The notes under the pieces are model-generated. The model saw only the letters and a program-made list of their open reading frames with translations. It was not told where the DNA came from and made no database searches. Positions 34,029-42,529 of a stretch of 54,233 bases of DNA are shown here, in pieces (positions within the stretch are counted from its first letter, which is position 1; each line of letters starts with the position of its first letter). Source of the DNA: Lysinibacillus boronitolerans JCM 21713 = 10a = NBRC 103108 (GTDB taxonomy: Bacteria; Bacillota; Bacilli; Bacillales_A; Planococcaceae); contig NZ_JPVR01000055.1 in the NCBI RefSeq assembly GCF_000772935.1, forward strand, positions 1-54,233, written 5' to 3'. The position numbers were made by a program, and so were the translations under genes.

Positions 34029-34056
34029 AGGTCACGATATGTTTTCGTGCCTTTTT
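34029..34056 (+). terminator. Terminator of the membrane protein cargo gene
   Basis: GGTCACGA pairs with TCGTGCC (one bulged base) and a six-base T run follows. Confidence 0.65.
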
Positions 34057-34110
34057 TATTTTACTAAGCAACTAGCATAATGGGGTGATGCCATTGGGAA
34101 AGTAAAGAAA

Positions 34111-34524
34111 TTGACACCAAAACAACAAGCTTTTGCTGACTACTACATCGAGTTAGGAAATGCTACTGAAGCTTATATTAAAGCAGGATATAACGAAAAG
34201 GGTTCTAGAGCCAATTCTGCAAGATTGATAGCAAATGATAGCGTTAAAGCTTATATAGATGAACGCATGGAAGAATTGAAGTCCAAGAAGGTAGCAGATC
34301 AGCAAGAAATATTAGAGCTTTTAACTGCTATTGCAAGGGGAGAAACAACTTCAGCAACTTTACGTGGCATCGGGGAAGGTGCCCAAACTATTGATGAAGA
34401 TATGCCACCAACTACTGCCGAGCGTATCAAGGCTGCCGAATTACTAGGCAAACGTTACCGTATGTGGGTTGATAAGGTGGAAACGGACGGCAAAACTAAA
34501 GTGGTTATTGTGGATGATGTGTAA
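34111..34524 (+). CDS. terS: Terminase small subunit
   Basis: A 137-residue TerS that recognises phage DNA for packaging. The N-terminal helix-turn-helix TPKQQAFADYYIELGNATEAYIKAGYNEKGSRANSARL is typical (terminase_2 family), followed by an oligomerisation helix and acidic tail. The TTG at 34111 has a poor ribosome binding site. An ATT at 34093 would add the family-like start MGKVKK behind GGGGTGAT, so the real start may be that rare codon. It overlaps terL by one base. Confidence 0.88.
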   Translation: MTPKQQAFADYYIELGNATEAYIKAGYNEKGSRANSARLIANDSVKAYIDERMEELKSKKVADQQEILELLTAIARGETTSATLRGIGEGAQTIDEDMPPTTAERIKAAELLGKRYRMWVDKVETDGKTKVVIVDDV

Positions 34525-35831
34525 TGGCAGAGCAACGTATTAGCTTAGCTAGTATCATTACAGAGCAATTCAAACCATTTTGGCGCGCCTCCAGAGCAAA
34601 GGAACATCTTCGATATGTGCTAAAAGGTGGCCGTGGTTCTGGGAAGTCATTTCATATTCCAATGCGTATCCTGTTAGACATCATGGAGTATCCAGTGTCG
34701 GCACTTGGTATTAGGAAAGTACAAAACACCATTTTAAAGTCCGTGTACGCAAACTTTAAAGCTGCCGCAAACATAATGGGAGTACGTGATCAATTCCGTT
34801 TTGTTGATTCCAAGCTTGAAATCACATACTTAGGCAGAGGAAATAAGATATACTTTGCTGGTGCTGATGATCCAGAGAAGATTAAATCTATCAAAGATGC
34901 TGATTTTCCGTTAGCTATCGTATGGTTCGAGGAATTAGCAGAATTTAAGTCTGAAGATGAAGTAACGACAATTGAAAACTCAATCCTACGTGAGGAGTTG
35001 GAAGGGAAAATATTTTCGCAAGCTGATAGACAGCAAGCGTACCCTTTTGACTACTCTTTTTATTATTCTTACAATCCTCCGAAACGTAAGCAATCGTGGG
35101 TGAATAAGAAGTATGAAAGTTCGATGATAGATGCCAATACTTACGTACATCATTCAACATATTTAGGTAATCCGCATTTATCGAAAAAGTTTATCGAAGA
35201 AGCAGAAAACGTTAAGAAAAATAAGCCTTTAAAATACCGTTGGGAATACCTTGGAGAAGCAATAGGCAGTGGTGTTGTACCGTTTGATAACTTGCAAATT
35301 GAAAAAGGCTCAATCACCGATGAAATGGTTGCCTCCTTTGACAATATTCGAAATGGTATCGACTACGGTTATGCTACTGATCCATTGGCATTTGTTCGTT
35401 GGCATTATGATAAAAAGAAAAATTGCATTTATGCCATTGATGAAATATACGGTGTCAAAATTAGTAACCGTAAATTGGCTAAAGGTTTAAAAGAAAGAGG
35501 TTATCAAAACGACCGAATAGCAGCAGAAAGTGCTGAGCCTAAATCGAATGCCGAATTAAGAGATGAGTTAGGTATACCACGTATTTATACAGTTAAGAAA
35601 GGTCCAGATAGCGTCGAATACGGTGAAGAATGGCTCGATGATTTAGATGCTATTTATATTGATCCATTACGTACACCAAATATTGCTAGAGAATTTGAAA
35701 ACATTGATTACCAGACAGATAAGGACGGTAATCCTCTTGCTCGTTTAGAGGATAAAGATAACCACACTATCGATGCCACACGCTATGCGTTCGAAGAAGA
35801 TATGCGTGGCAGCACATACAGTTTTGATTAG
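34524..35831 (+). CDS. terL: Terminase large subunit (PBSX family)
   Basis: A 435-residue packaging motor. The ATPase domain has Walker A KGGRGSGKS (34-42) and Walker B PLAIVWFEEL (129-138). The C-terminal nuclease domain has NGIDYGYATDPLAF (metal Asp), AESAEPKS, and D-N-H-T-I-D-A-T-R-Y-A. It cuts and pumps DNA into the prohead through the portal encoded next. Starts at an ATG overlapping the terS stop. Confidence 0.95.
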   Translation: MAEQRISLASIITEQFKPFWRASRAKEHLRYVLKGGRGSGKSFHIPMRILLDIMEYPVSALGIRKVQNTILKSVYANFKAAANIMGVRDQFRFVDSKLEITYLGRGNKIYFAGADDPEKIKSIKDADFPLAIVWFEELAEFKSEDEVTTIENSILREELEGKIFSQADRQQAYPFDYSFYYSYNPPKRKQSWVNKKYESSMIDANTYVHHSTYLGNPHLSKKFIEEAENVKKNKPLKYRWEYLGEAIGSGVVPFDNLQIEKGSITDEMVASFDNIRNGIDYGYATDPLAFVRWHYDKKKNCIYAIDEIYGVKISNRKLAKGLKERGYQNDRIAAESAEPKSNAELRDELGIPRIYTVKKGPDSVEYGEEWLDDLDAIYIDPLRTPNIAREFENIDYQTDKDGNPLARLEDKDNHTIDATRYAFEEDMRGSTYSFD

Positions 35832-35845
35832 AAAGAGGTGAGAAC

Positions 35846-37351
35846 ATGAGTTTTTTTCCGTACCAGGGTGCTGTTACAGACACAGACGTCATCAATGAAA
35901 ACATAACAGCTGGTGCAAACAATGTCATAACAGATATCAAATTTCTTGAAAACGAAATCAATAAGTTTAAAAAGTCGGAGAAACGTAAGTGGATACTGAT
36001 AGGCGAGGCTTATTATGAAGGTGAACAAGACATATTAAAACGTGAACGATGGGTCATTGGTAAAGGTGGAAGGTTAGAGGTAAATAGAAACCTCCCAAAT
36101 AACAAGATACTAGATAACCAGTATGCCAAGCTTGTAGATCAAAAGGTTAACTATCAACTAGGTAAACCAATAACAATTGAAACTAAAAGCGAAGAGTATC
36201 TAAAGAAATTACAAGACATTTTCAATAAACGTTTCCACCGCACATTAAAAAGTGTTGGACAAGATGCATTGAATGGCGGTCTTGGCTGGCTTTATCCGTA
36301 TTATGACGAAAATGGTGAGTTTGCCATCAAACGTTTTCCTCCATATGAAATCATACCGTTCTGGAAGGATTCTGAACAAACAATTCTAGACTTCGCGATT
36401 CGCTTATATGCTGTAAAAGAGTACGAGGGCGATAGAGAGGTTGTAGTGGAGAAAGCAGAGGTTTATAGTGCGCACGGAGTGGAACATTATCAGTGGTTCG
36501 CAGGGCATCTTGTAAAGGATGTAACAAGATCCCAAACCTCTTATATAACTATACGTGATGGTGAAAATGAGTTAGGTATGAACTGGCAGCGAACGCCTTT
36601 AATTCCGTTTAAATTCAATAACAAGGAAATCCCTCTAATCAAGCGTGTGAAATCACTACAAGACGGCATTAACGTCATGTTAAGTGACTTTGAAAACAAC
36701 ATGCAGGAGGACGCCAGAAATACAATTCTCGTTCTCCATAACTATGATGGGCAGGACTTAGGTGAGTTTAGACGTAATTTATCTATATACGGCACCGTTA
36801 AAGTAAGATCAGCGGATGGGGCAAAAGGTGGCGTTGAAACACTAACAATTGAAGTCAACGCAGACAACTACAAATCTATCTTATCGCTATTTAAAAAGGC
36901 TCTTATTGAAAATGGGCGAGGTTATGACGCTAAAGACGAACGTATGGCAAATAACCCAAATCAATTAAATATTAGAGCCATGTACAGCGAGATTGATCTT
37001 GACGCAGATGGTATTGAAACAGAGTTCCAGGCTTCATTTGAGGAATTGCTATGGTTTATCAATGTTCATTTAGCCAATACAGGCCAAGGTGATTATGAAG
37101 GTGAAAGTGTAAATATCATTTTTAACCGTGACATTCTTATTAATGAGATGGAAGTTGTTGATGTATTAAATAAATCACCTTACTTATCTGAAGAAACAAA
37201 GATTGCACAACATCCATATGTGAAAGATGTTCAACAAGAGATGCAGCGAAATAAGAAGGAGCGTCAGGAACGTGTGAATGAGTACGATGGCTATGATGAT
37301 CATTTTAAGGCGATAAATTCAAAGTCTGGTGATGATAATGGCCAAGAGTAG
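35846..37351 (+). CDS. Portal protein (SPP1 gp6-like)
   Basis: A 501-residue portal protein, the dodecameric ring through which DNA enters the head. Family features are YYEGEQDILKR, NNKILDNQYAKLVDQKVNYQLGKPI (about 83-110), and the later VKSLQDGINVMLSDFENN crown helix region. The tail is charged and disordered. AAAGAGGTGAG precedes the ATG. It overlaps the minor head protein by 14 bases. Confidence 0.92.
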   Translation: MSFFPYQGAVTDTDVINENITAGANNVITDIKFLENEINKFKKSEKRKWILIGEAYYEGEQDILKRERWVIGKGGRLEVNRNLPNNKILDNQYAKLVDQKVNYQLGKPITIETKSEEYLKKLQDIFNKRFHRTLKSVGQDALNGGLGWLYPYYDENGEFAIKRFPPYEIIPFWKDSEQTILDFAIRLYAVKEYEGDREVVVEKAEVYSAHGVEHYQWFAGHLVKDVTRSQTSYITIRDGENELGMNWQRTPLIPFKFNNKEIPLIKRVKSLQDGINVMLSDFENNMQEDARNTILVLHNYDGQDLGEFRRNLSIYGTVKVRSADGAKGGVETLTIEVNADNYKSILSLFKKALIENGRGYDAKDERMANNPNQLNIRAMYSEIDLDADGIETEFQASFEELLWFINVHLANTGQGDYEGESVNIIFNRDILINEMEVVDVLNKSPYLSEETKIAQHPYVKDVQQEMQRNKKERQERVNEYDGYDDHFKAINSKSGDDNGQE

Positions 37352-38366
37352 AGAATACTGGCGTAGACGGTTCGAGATGTTGGAGCAAGCGCAGCATGAG
37401 AAGAGCGAGAACTACTACAGGGACCTTGAAAGAGCCTATATCCGAACTATGCAAGAAATTGAGAAGGATATAGCTAAGTGGTATCAACGCTTTGCTGATA
37501 ACAATGAAATCAGTCTTGATGAAGCTAAACAGTTACTTAAAAGTGATGAACTACGAGAGTTCAGGTGGACAGTAGAGGAATACATCGAATACGGCAAAAA
37601 GAATGCTGTCAATCAAAATTGGATGAAACAACTTGAAAATGCCTCTTCTCGTGTTCATATAAGCCGTTTAGAGAGTTTGCAGTTACAATTACAGCAACAT
37701 GTAGAAAAACTGTATGGTGAGCAAATTGAGGGCTTTGAGCGATTGATGAAAGATGCATATCAGACGCAATACTATCACACAGCATTTGAGGTACAAAAAG
37801 CTTTTGAAATTGGTTTCACACTTCAAGCGCTAGACGAAACGAAGCTAACTAAAATAATCAGTAAACCATGGACTGCTGATGGTCAAACATTTAGTCAAAA
37901 GATATGGCGTGATCGTAACCTCTTGCTAGATACATTGCATACTGAACTAATACAATCAATGGCTCGCGGTGAAGCTCCTGACCGAATGATTAGTACGATA
38001 GCTAGAAAAATGAATACCTCACGTTCTAACGCTGCTCGGCTTGTTTTAACCGAATCAGCGTTTTTTAGTGCTTCTGCTCAAAAGGATGCATTCGGCGAAC
38101 TAGATGTAGAGCGATATGAAATCATTGCAACATTGGATAGCAAGACAAGCGATATTTGTCAGTCGATGGATGGAAAAGTATTTAAGTTATCGGACTTCGA
38201 ACCTGGTGTTACAGCCAACCCCTTTCATCCAAGGTGTAGAACCACGACAGCTCCTTATTTCGAGGATGATTACAGTCAGCGTATTGCACGTAAACAGAAT
38301 GGCGAGGTGTATTACATTTCTAGCAATATTAAGTATCCGGAATGGGAAGAGAGGTTTGTTGTATGA
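37338..38366 (+). CDS. Minor head protein (SPP1 gp7/Mu F-like)
   Basis: A 342-residue minor capsid protein. The C-terminal part has the Mu gpF-like motif TSDICQSMDGKVF ... GVTANPFHPRCRTTTAPYFE (about 270-310), including the conserved Cys and His. Such proteins sit at the portal and travel with the DNA. I start at ATG 37338; GTG 37329 and ATG 37332 are close alternatives. It overlaps the portal gene and the next small gene (ATGA). Confidence 0.88.
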   Translation: MAKSREYWRRRFEMLEQAQHEKSENYYRDLERAYIRTMQEIEKDIAKWYQRFADNNEISLDEAKQLLKSDELREFRWTVEEYIEYGKKNAVNQNWMKQLENASSRVHISRLESLQLQLQQHVEKLYGEQIEGFERLMKDAYQTQYYHTAFEVQKAFEIGFTLQALDETKLTKIISKPWTADGQTFSQKIWRDRNLLLDTLHTELIQSMARGEAPDRMISTIARKMNTSRSNAARLVLTESAFFSASAQKDAFGELDVERYEIIATLDSKTSDICQSMDGKVFKLSDFEPGVTANPFHPRCRTTTAPYFEDDYSQRIARKQNGEVYYISSNIKYPEWEERFVV

Positions 38367-38596
38367 TTGATTTCAACGAAATTAAAGCTGAAAAAGAAGG
38401 TCGAACTACACCAAAATCTTTGCTTACAAATGCTTTGGGCAGAGCGAATGAATTTAAGAATGTTTTAATTGTAACGATTGACCAGGACGATGAAATCCAA
38501 GTTGGTACGTCGGAAAGTGATAGCATTTTAAAATTACTTGGTATGACCGAGGTAGCACGAAATGAATTACTTTCTAAGCTGTTTGAGGAGTATTAG
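38363..38596 (+). CDS. Small phage protein, 77 residues
   Basis: Starts at an ATG overlapping the minor head protein stop, with GAGAGG upstream. The product has a helical start and a beta stretch (NVLIVTIDQDDEIQVG), then helices. I do not recognise the family. It begins a group of small genes placed between two head genes. Confidence 0.6.
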   Translation: MIDFNEIKAEKEGRTTPKSLLTNALGRANEFKNVLIVTIDQDDEIQVGTSESDSILKLLGMTEVARNELLSKLFEEY

Positions 38597-38648
38597 ATCT
38601 TTCTAAATTTTTTGCCATACGAACGCCTAATAGTAAAGGAGCAATTCT

Positions 38649-38807
38649 ATGACTTTCGATGAGTATAAAGCAGATTTTCTGCAAATTGCTAGTTTAGAAG
38701 GTATTAAAGTTACTGAAGATGAGCTTATTAAATTATTTATTTCACAGTTGGTTATTAATTCCTTTGAGCATAAGCAATTAAAAAACACAGGTAAAAAGAA
38801 AGGATGA
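38649..38807 (+). CDS. Small phage protein, 52 residues
   Basis: An ATG frame with AAAGGAG seven bases upstream. The product is helical with a Lys-rich end. Function unknown; it belongs to the small-gene group between the minor head and scaffold genes. Confidence 0.55.
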   Translation: MTFDEYKADFLQIASLEGIKVTEDELIKLFISQLVINSFEHKQLKNTGKKKG

Positions 38808-38811
38808 TTTT

Positions 38812-38940
38812 ATGAGTCCATTAATATTTTTCTTGTTTGTAGTTACAGTTGCAGCGGTCTGTTATGTGTTAGGCCATCAAATTGGCTATCTTAACGGAAA
38901 GCGGGAAGTTTCACATATTATGCGTGGTGAGCCTCCCTAA
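38812..38940 (+). CDS. Small membrane protein, 42 residues
   Basis: One N-terminal membrane helix (about 3-21, LIFFLFVVTVAAVCYVLG) and a short basic tail. AAAGGATGA precedes the ATG. Function unknown. Confidence 0.55.
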   Translation: MSPLIFFLFVVTVAAVCYVLGHQIGYLNGKREVSHIMRGEPP

Positions 38941-39013
38941 AGCGACTTTCGAAGATGATTTGGGCAGTGAATTGCAGCATGTTCTTGATTATGTCGAATC
39001 AGGAAAGGTTTAG
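38924..39013 (+). CDS. Possible micro-protein, 29 residues
   Basis: A GTG-started frame overlapping the end of the membrane protein gene encodes an acidic helical peptide (TFEDDLGSELQHVLDYVESG). The sequence looks protein-like and the next ribosome binding site follows at its stop, but no strong start signal is seen. Confidence 0.3.
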   Translation: MVSLPKATFEDDLGSELQHVLDYVESGKV

Positions 39014-39023
39014 GTGGTCCGAA

Positions 39024-39194
39024 ATGAATAAGCCAGAAGAAGTAGTTATTAGCGGTGGTGTAAGTAGAGATGCACTTGTTATGTCGGCATCTGATTATGC
39101 AGATTGGGAACAATCCCGTTCAGGCATTACAAAACCACAGTTAAATCGTGCTCAAAGGCGAGCATTAGCAAAGGAGCGACGACATGCCAAATAA
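39024..39194 (+). CDS. Small basic phage protein, 56 residues
   Basis: Starts at the ATG at 39024 with AGGTGG upstream. It ends in a strongly basic helix (LNRAQRRALAKERRHAK), suggesting nucleic acid or capsid contact. It overlaps the Cys-rich Acb2-like gene by 11 bases. Confidence 0.6.
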   Translation: MNKPEEVVISGGVSRDALVMSASDYADWEQSRSGITKPQLNRAQRRALAKERRHAK

Positions 39195-39492
39195 ATGTTT
39201 TAATTATCCCCAATGTCTTAATGAATCTATGACAGAGTATTGTTCGGATTGTTTAGATAATGGTGGCATTAAACCAAAGGACTATATTAGTCCTGAATTA
39301 GAAAATCGCTATATGTACCATGCGCCGAAAGGGGATCAAACAGAACGTTATGAGACATTACGAAGTAAAGCGAAAGAGCTTGCACATATGGTTGATGAAT
39401 TATGCCCAAATAGTCGTGAAAAATCTCTTGCTCATACAAATTTAGAGCAGGCGATTATGTGGGCAAACGCTTCAATTGCAAGGAATGAATAA
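39184..39492 (+). CDS. Acb2-like sponge with N-terminal Cys-rich domain
   Basis: A 102-residue protein in two parts. Residues 1-25 hold C5, C11, C20 and C23, a predicted zinc site. Residues about 30-102 repeat the Acb2-like domain encoded at 32907: DYISPELENRYMYHAPKGDQ, then CPNSREKSLAHTNLEQAIMWANASIARN. The two domains are clear paralogues. AAAGGAG precedes the ATG. It lies among late genes, so it would be made during lytic growth. The Cys-rich head could add a second binding function or change the assembly; this is inference. Confidence 0.75.
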   Translation: MPNKCFNYPQCLNESMTEYCSDCLDNGGIKPKDYISPELENRYMYHAPKGDQTERYETLRSKAKELAHMVDELCPNSREKSLAHTNLEQAIMWANASIARNE

Positions 39493-39581
39493 TAACTCGT
39501 CTTTTGCTAGTAGACGTTAAAGAACTAGTCTAAAACCTATCGAGTCGTTACTCGTAAAACACGTATTAGGAGGATGCAGTA

Positions 39582-40172
39582 ATGAAAAAAGAAGATCTGA
39601 TTGCAATGGGCTTTAGTGAGGAACAAGCTGACGCTCTAATTAATAAATACGGAGCGATGATTCCGAAGGAACGCTTTGACGAAGTGAACAATGCCAAAAA
39701 ATCACTTGAAGAACAAGTAAAAACACATGAAACGCAATTAAAAGAATTACAGGGCAAAGCAAAAGGTAATGAGGAATTACAAGCGGAAATCACTAAGTTG
39801 CAGGAGTCGCAAAAGCAAGCAAAAGAACAGTATGAGCAGCAATTGAAAGACGAGCGACTAAATACTGCATTAAAATTGGCTATTGCCAACAAAGTACATG
39901 ACGTTGATCTAGTTACGGGATTGGTCGACAAATCCAAAATTGAATTAGACGACAACGGTAATGTCAAAACAGGACTTGATGAGCAACTTAAAACGTTGCA
40001 GGAATCAAAGTCCTTTTTATTTGTGCCAGAAAAGCAACAACCGACATTTAAAGGATGGGTTCCTGCTGGAGGATTAGGCGAAGGAGAAGGAACGAGTGAT
40101 ATGGGTTCTAACTTCGCGAAAATGGCGAATGAAAAAGGTACAAGTGATACAAATAACAACCCTTGGGACTAA
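39582..40172 (+). CDS. Capsid scaffolding protein (gp20-like)
   Basis: A 196-residue scaffold: a helical head, a long coiled coil (about 40-100, LEEQVKTHETQLKELQGKAKG...), and a Gly/Asn-rich tail. Scaffold proteins direct capsid assembly and leave before DNA fills the head. AGGAGG precedes the ATG. Its place before the decoration and major capsid genes supports the call. Confidence 0.88.
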   Translation: MKKEDLIAMGFSEEQADALINKYGAMIPKERFDEVNNAKKSLEEQVKTHETQLKELQGKAKGNEELQAEITKLQESQKQAKEQYEQQLKDERLNTALKLAIANKVHDVDLVTGLVDKSKIELDDNGNVKTGLDEQLKTLQESKSFLFVPEKQQPTFKGWVPAGGLGEGEGTSDMGSNFAKMANEKGTSDTNNNPWD

Positions 40173-40191
40173 ACAATAAGGAGGGCTATAT

Positions 40192-40506
40192 ATGCCATAT
40201 GTAAAACCAATTGAAAGATTTCAACGTGTAAATTTCTTAGCATCATCAAAGGTACAGGCATTTACTTATGTAGTGAGTGATGTAGGTGTAACGGCTGATG
40301 CGAACGGAAAGAAAATCGTTAAGGCAGGTACTATTTTGCCTAAAAATGATGCTACTGCAGAAGGTATCTTATATACCGATGTCGATGTAACAAATGGACC
40401 ACAACCTGGTTCATTGATTGTGGAAGCTTACATTTTTGAAGATCGTCTACCTACTGCACCAGATGCAGCAGCGAAAACAGCACTAAAAGAAATTAAATTC
40501 CGATAA
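40192..40506 (+). CDS. Probable head decoration protein
   Basis: A 104-residue beta-rich protein (VKAGTILPKNDATAEGILYTDVDVTNGPQPGSLIVEAYI) resembling lambda gpD-type decoration proteins in motif order and place, between scaffold and major capsid genes. AAGGAGG precedes the ATG. Confidence 0.7.
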   Translation: MPYVKPIERFQRVNFLASSKVQAFTYVVSDVGVTADANGKKIVKAGTILPKNDATAEGILYTDVDVTNGPQPGSLIVEAYIFEDRLPTAPDAAAKTALKEIKFR

Positions 40507-40522
40507 TTGGAGGGAAATCAAT

Positions 40523-41578
40523 ATGCCAGATGTTTTAGAGTTATTTAATCAAAAAACTGTATTAGATTATATGAAAGAGCGAAAGTACCAATCTTACGGT
40601 ATTGGTGAAGCGCTTTTCCCAGAAACGAAGCATAACACGCTTGAATTTGAGTATCTTGTTGGGGCTAACGAATTGCCTGTCATCGCAAAGGTGCATTCAT
40701 TTGATACAGAGGCAGAAATTGGCTCGTTAGATGCTGCTAAACAGGTGTTAGAGGCAGCTTATATCAAGAAAAAATATCAGATTACCGAAAAGGATCTAAT
40801 TGCATTACAATTCCCACGAACAGCACAGGAGCAACAATACTTGATGCAACGAGTATTTAATTTAATCGACAAAGCAGCAAATGATGTTCGTGCTAGCGTT
40901 GAATTAATGCGTATGCAAGCACTTAGTACAGGTGAATTGAAATTAGCTTTGAATACAGCAGATGGTACACCTAAGACTCTTACGGTTGGATATGGAGTAC
41001 CAGCAGATCATAAAGAGGCACTTGCTGGTGCTGACCAATGGGGAACAGGTACAGAGGATATTCTTGGAGATTTAGAACGATGGTCTGATGCGTTAGATAT
41101 TACGCCAACACGTGCGTTAACGTCCAAAAAAATTGCAGCTCTTATTTTACGCAATCCGAAGATTATTGGTTACCTATACGGCGCTGGTTCTGCTCGTGTG
41201 GCGAATTTAACGGATTTAAACGCCTTCTTTGCACAACAGGGATTACCTACTATTGCTGTATATGAATCAACTTCAAATACTAAATATCGTGAGCAAAATG
41301 CTGATGGAACATATACAACGAAGAGTTACTTCCCAGACAATAAATTCGTTATGTTTGGTGATGGACCACTCGGTGAATCGTTATACGGACCAACACCAGA
41401 AGAGTCACGCCTTATTCGTAGTGGTTCTGATGTTGAAATGACTTCCATCGGCAAGGTAATTGGTATGGTATATGAAGAAGGAAAAGATCCTGTTTCAACA
41501 TGGGCAAAAGCAGCAGCTACCGCAATTCCGTCATTCCCAGAAGCGCAAAATGTATTCCAAGCGCAACCGATTGCATAA
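40523..41578 (+). CDS. Major capsid protein (gpE-like)
   Basis: A 351-residue shell protein of the lambda gpE/major capsid protein E type (HK97 fold). It begins LELFNQKTVLDYMKER and carries IKKKYQITEKDLIALQFPRTAQEQ and a C-terminal KVIGMVYEEGKDP strand typical of the family. GGAGGG precedes the ATG. Confidence 0.9.
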   Translation: MPDVLELFNQKTVLDYMKERKYQSYGIGEALFPETKHNTLEFEYLVGANELPVIAKVHSFDTEAEIGSLDAAKQVLEAAYIKKKYQITEKDLIALQFPRTAQEQQYLMQRVFNLIDKAANDVRASVELMRMQALSTGELKLALNTADGTPKTLTVGYGVPADHKEALAGADQWGTGTEDILGDLERWSDALDITPTRALTSKKIAALILRNPKIIGYLYGAGSARVANLTDLNAFFAQQGLPTIAVYESTSNTKYREQNADGTYTTKSYFPDNKFVMFGDGPLGESLYGPTPEESRLIRSGSDVEMTSIGKVIGMVYEEGKDPVSTWAKAAATAIPSFPEAQNVFQAQPIA

Positions 41579-41592
41579 GGAGGTTATTTGAA

Positions 41593-41772
41593 ATGGCAAA
41601 CATTAAAGTAAAAGTGAAAAACGGCGCTTTCCCTATACGTTATAAGGGAGAGCGTTATTTAGTTGGTGAAGAATTAACAATTGACGAAAAACATTTCAAC
41701 GAATCAATGATGGAACGATTAGAGGAACAGAAGAAGGCTGCTCAATCAAGTAAAACGTCTGAAAGTGAGTGA
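41593..41772 (+). CDS. Small head-region protein, 59 residues
   Basis: A 59-residue protein with a beta-rich first half (IKVKVKNGAFPIRYKGERYLVGEELTI) and a charged helical end. AAGGAGG precedes the ATG. Small proteins of this form often follow the capsid gene in PBSX-like phages. Its stop overlaps the next start (TGATG). Confidence 0.6.
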   Translation: MANIKVKVKNGAFPIRYKGERYLVGEELTIDEKHFNESMMERLEEQKKAAQSSKTSESE

Positions 41773-42173
41773 TGCGTATGTATTTAGATGTAGTAGTGCG
41801 TCTATCTGCTCTTGGAGTTGCGTTATCTAGCGCTCCAAGTAGTTCAGACGATATGCTATTGAAATTCGCTATCGATAAAGTAACTAATCACATTAATAAC
41901 CAAACTAATTTAACGGCGATTCCAGCAGGCTTAAATGAAATTGCTATTGATATGGTAGTAGGAGAGTTCTTGCTTACTAAAAAAGCTATGGGCTTACTGG
42001 ATATCGAAACACTTAATTTTGAAGCTGTTGCAAAGCAAATACAGGATGGTGACACGAATGTAGTATTTGCTGTAGAAGCAAACAGAACACCAGAGGCTCA
42101 ATTTGAAGCATTTATTTCGTATCTGCAGCATAGTAATACAGACTTTTTAAAGTACAGGGTACTCACATGGTAA
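41772..42173 (+). CDS. Head-tail connector protein (YqbG/gp6-like)
   Basis: A 133-residue mainly helical protein placed right after the capsid genes, where the adaptor that joins the portal to the tail is encoded. The pattern KFAIDKVTNHINNQTNLTAIPAGLNEIAIDMVVGEFL is that of phage gp6-like connectors. GTG 41769 and ATG 41778 are alternative starts. Confidence 0.72.
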   Translation: MRMYLDVVVRLSALGVALSSAPSSSDDMLLKFAIDKVTNHINNQTNLTAIPAGLNEIAIDMVVGEFLLTKKAMGLLDIETLNFEAVAKQIQDGDTNVVFAVEANRTPEAQFEAFISYLQHSNTDFLKYRVLTW

Positions 42174-42529
42174 GTGCTCGTAGGAAAGCTGTAGAGTTGT
42201 TGTACAAAGGATTGTGTACAGTGAAAGTTTGGCAAGAGGTTGAAGATCCTATTACTCATGCTACAGGCCACAAAGAAGTAACATTGTTTACTGATCAAAA
42301 GTGCAAACTGTCATACGAAAAGCAAACATCAACTACTCCGACAGGTGGTCCAGTAGTGATTGCTCAGACTACTAAACTATTTATCGCTCCAGAATTGGAT
42401 ATACCAGCAGGTTCAAAAATCATTGTGACTCAGCATGGCAAAACTGTTGAATACACAAGAAGTGGTGAACCTGCTATTTATACTGATCATCAAGAGATAA
42501 TGCTTGAAGCATTTGAGAGGTACGCATAA
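42167..42529 (+). CDS. Head closure/tail completion protein (XkdH-like)
   Basis: A 120-residue beta-rich protein (CTVKVWQEVEDPITHATGHKEVTLF ... KCKLSYEK) with the order and size of YqbH/XkdH of PBSX and skin, which plug the connector. It overlaps its left neighbour by seven bases and abuts the next gene. Confidence 0.72.
   Translation: MVSARRKAVELLYKGLCTVKVWQEVEDPITHATGHKEVTLFTDQKCKLSYEKQTSTTPTGGPVVIAQTTKLFIAPELDIPAGSKIIVTQHGKTVEYTRSGEPAIYTDHQEIMLEAFERYA

Noticed and set aside
39541..39554. Hairpin CGAGT-CGTT-ACTCG before the scaffold gene
   Set aside because: Only 5 bp and no T run; not supported as a terminator.
41229..41441. Frame inside the major capsid gene
   Set aside because: Shadow frame with no start signal; the capsid frame is clearly real.
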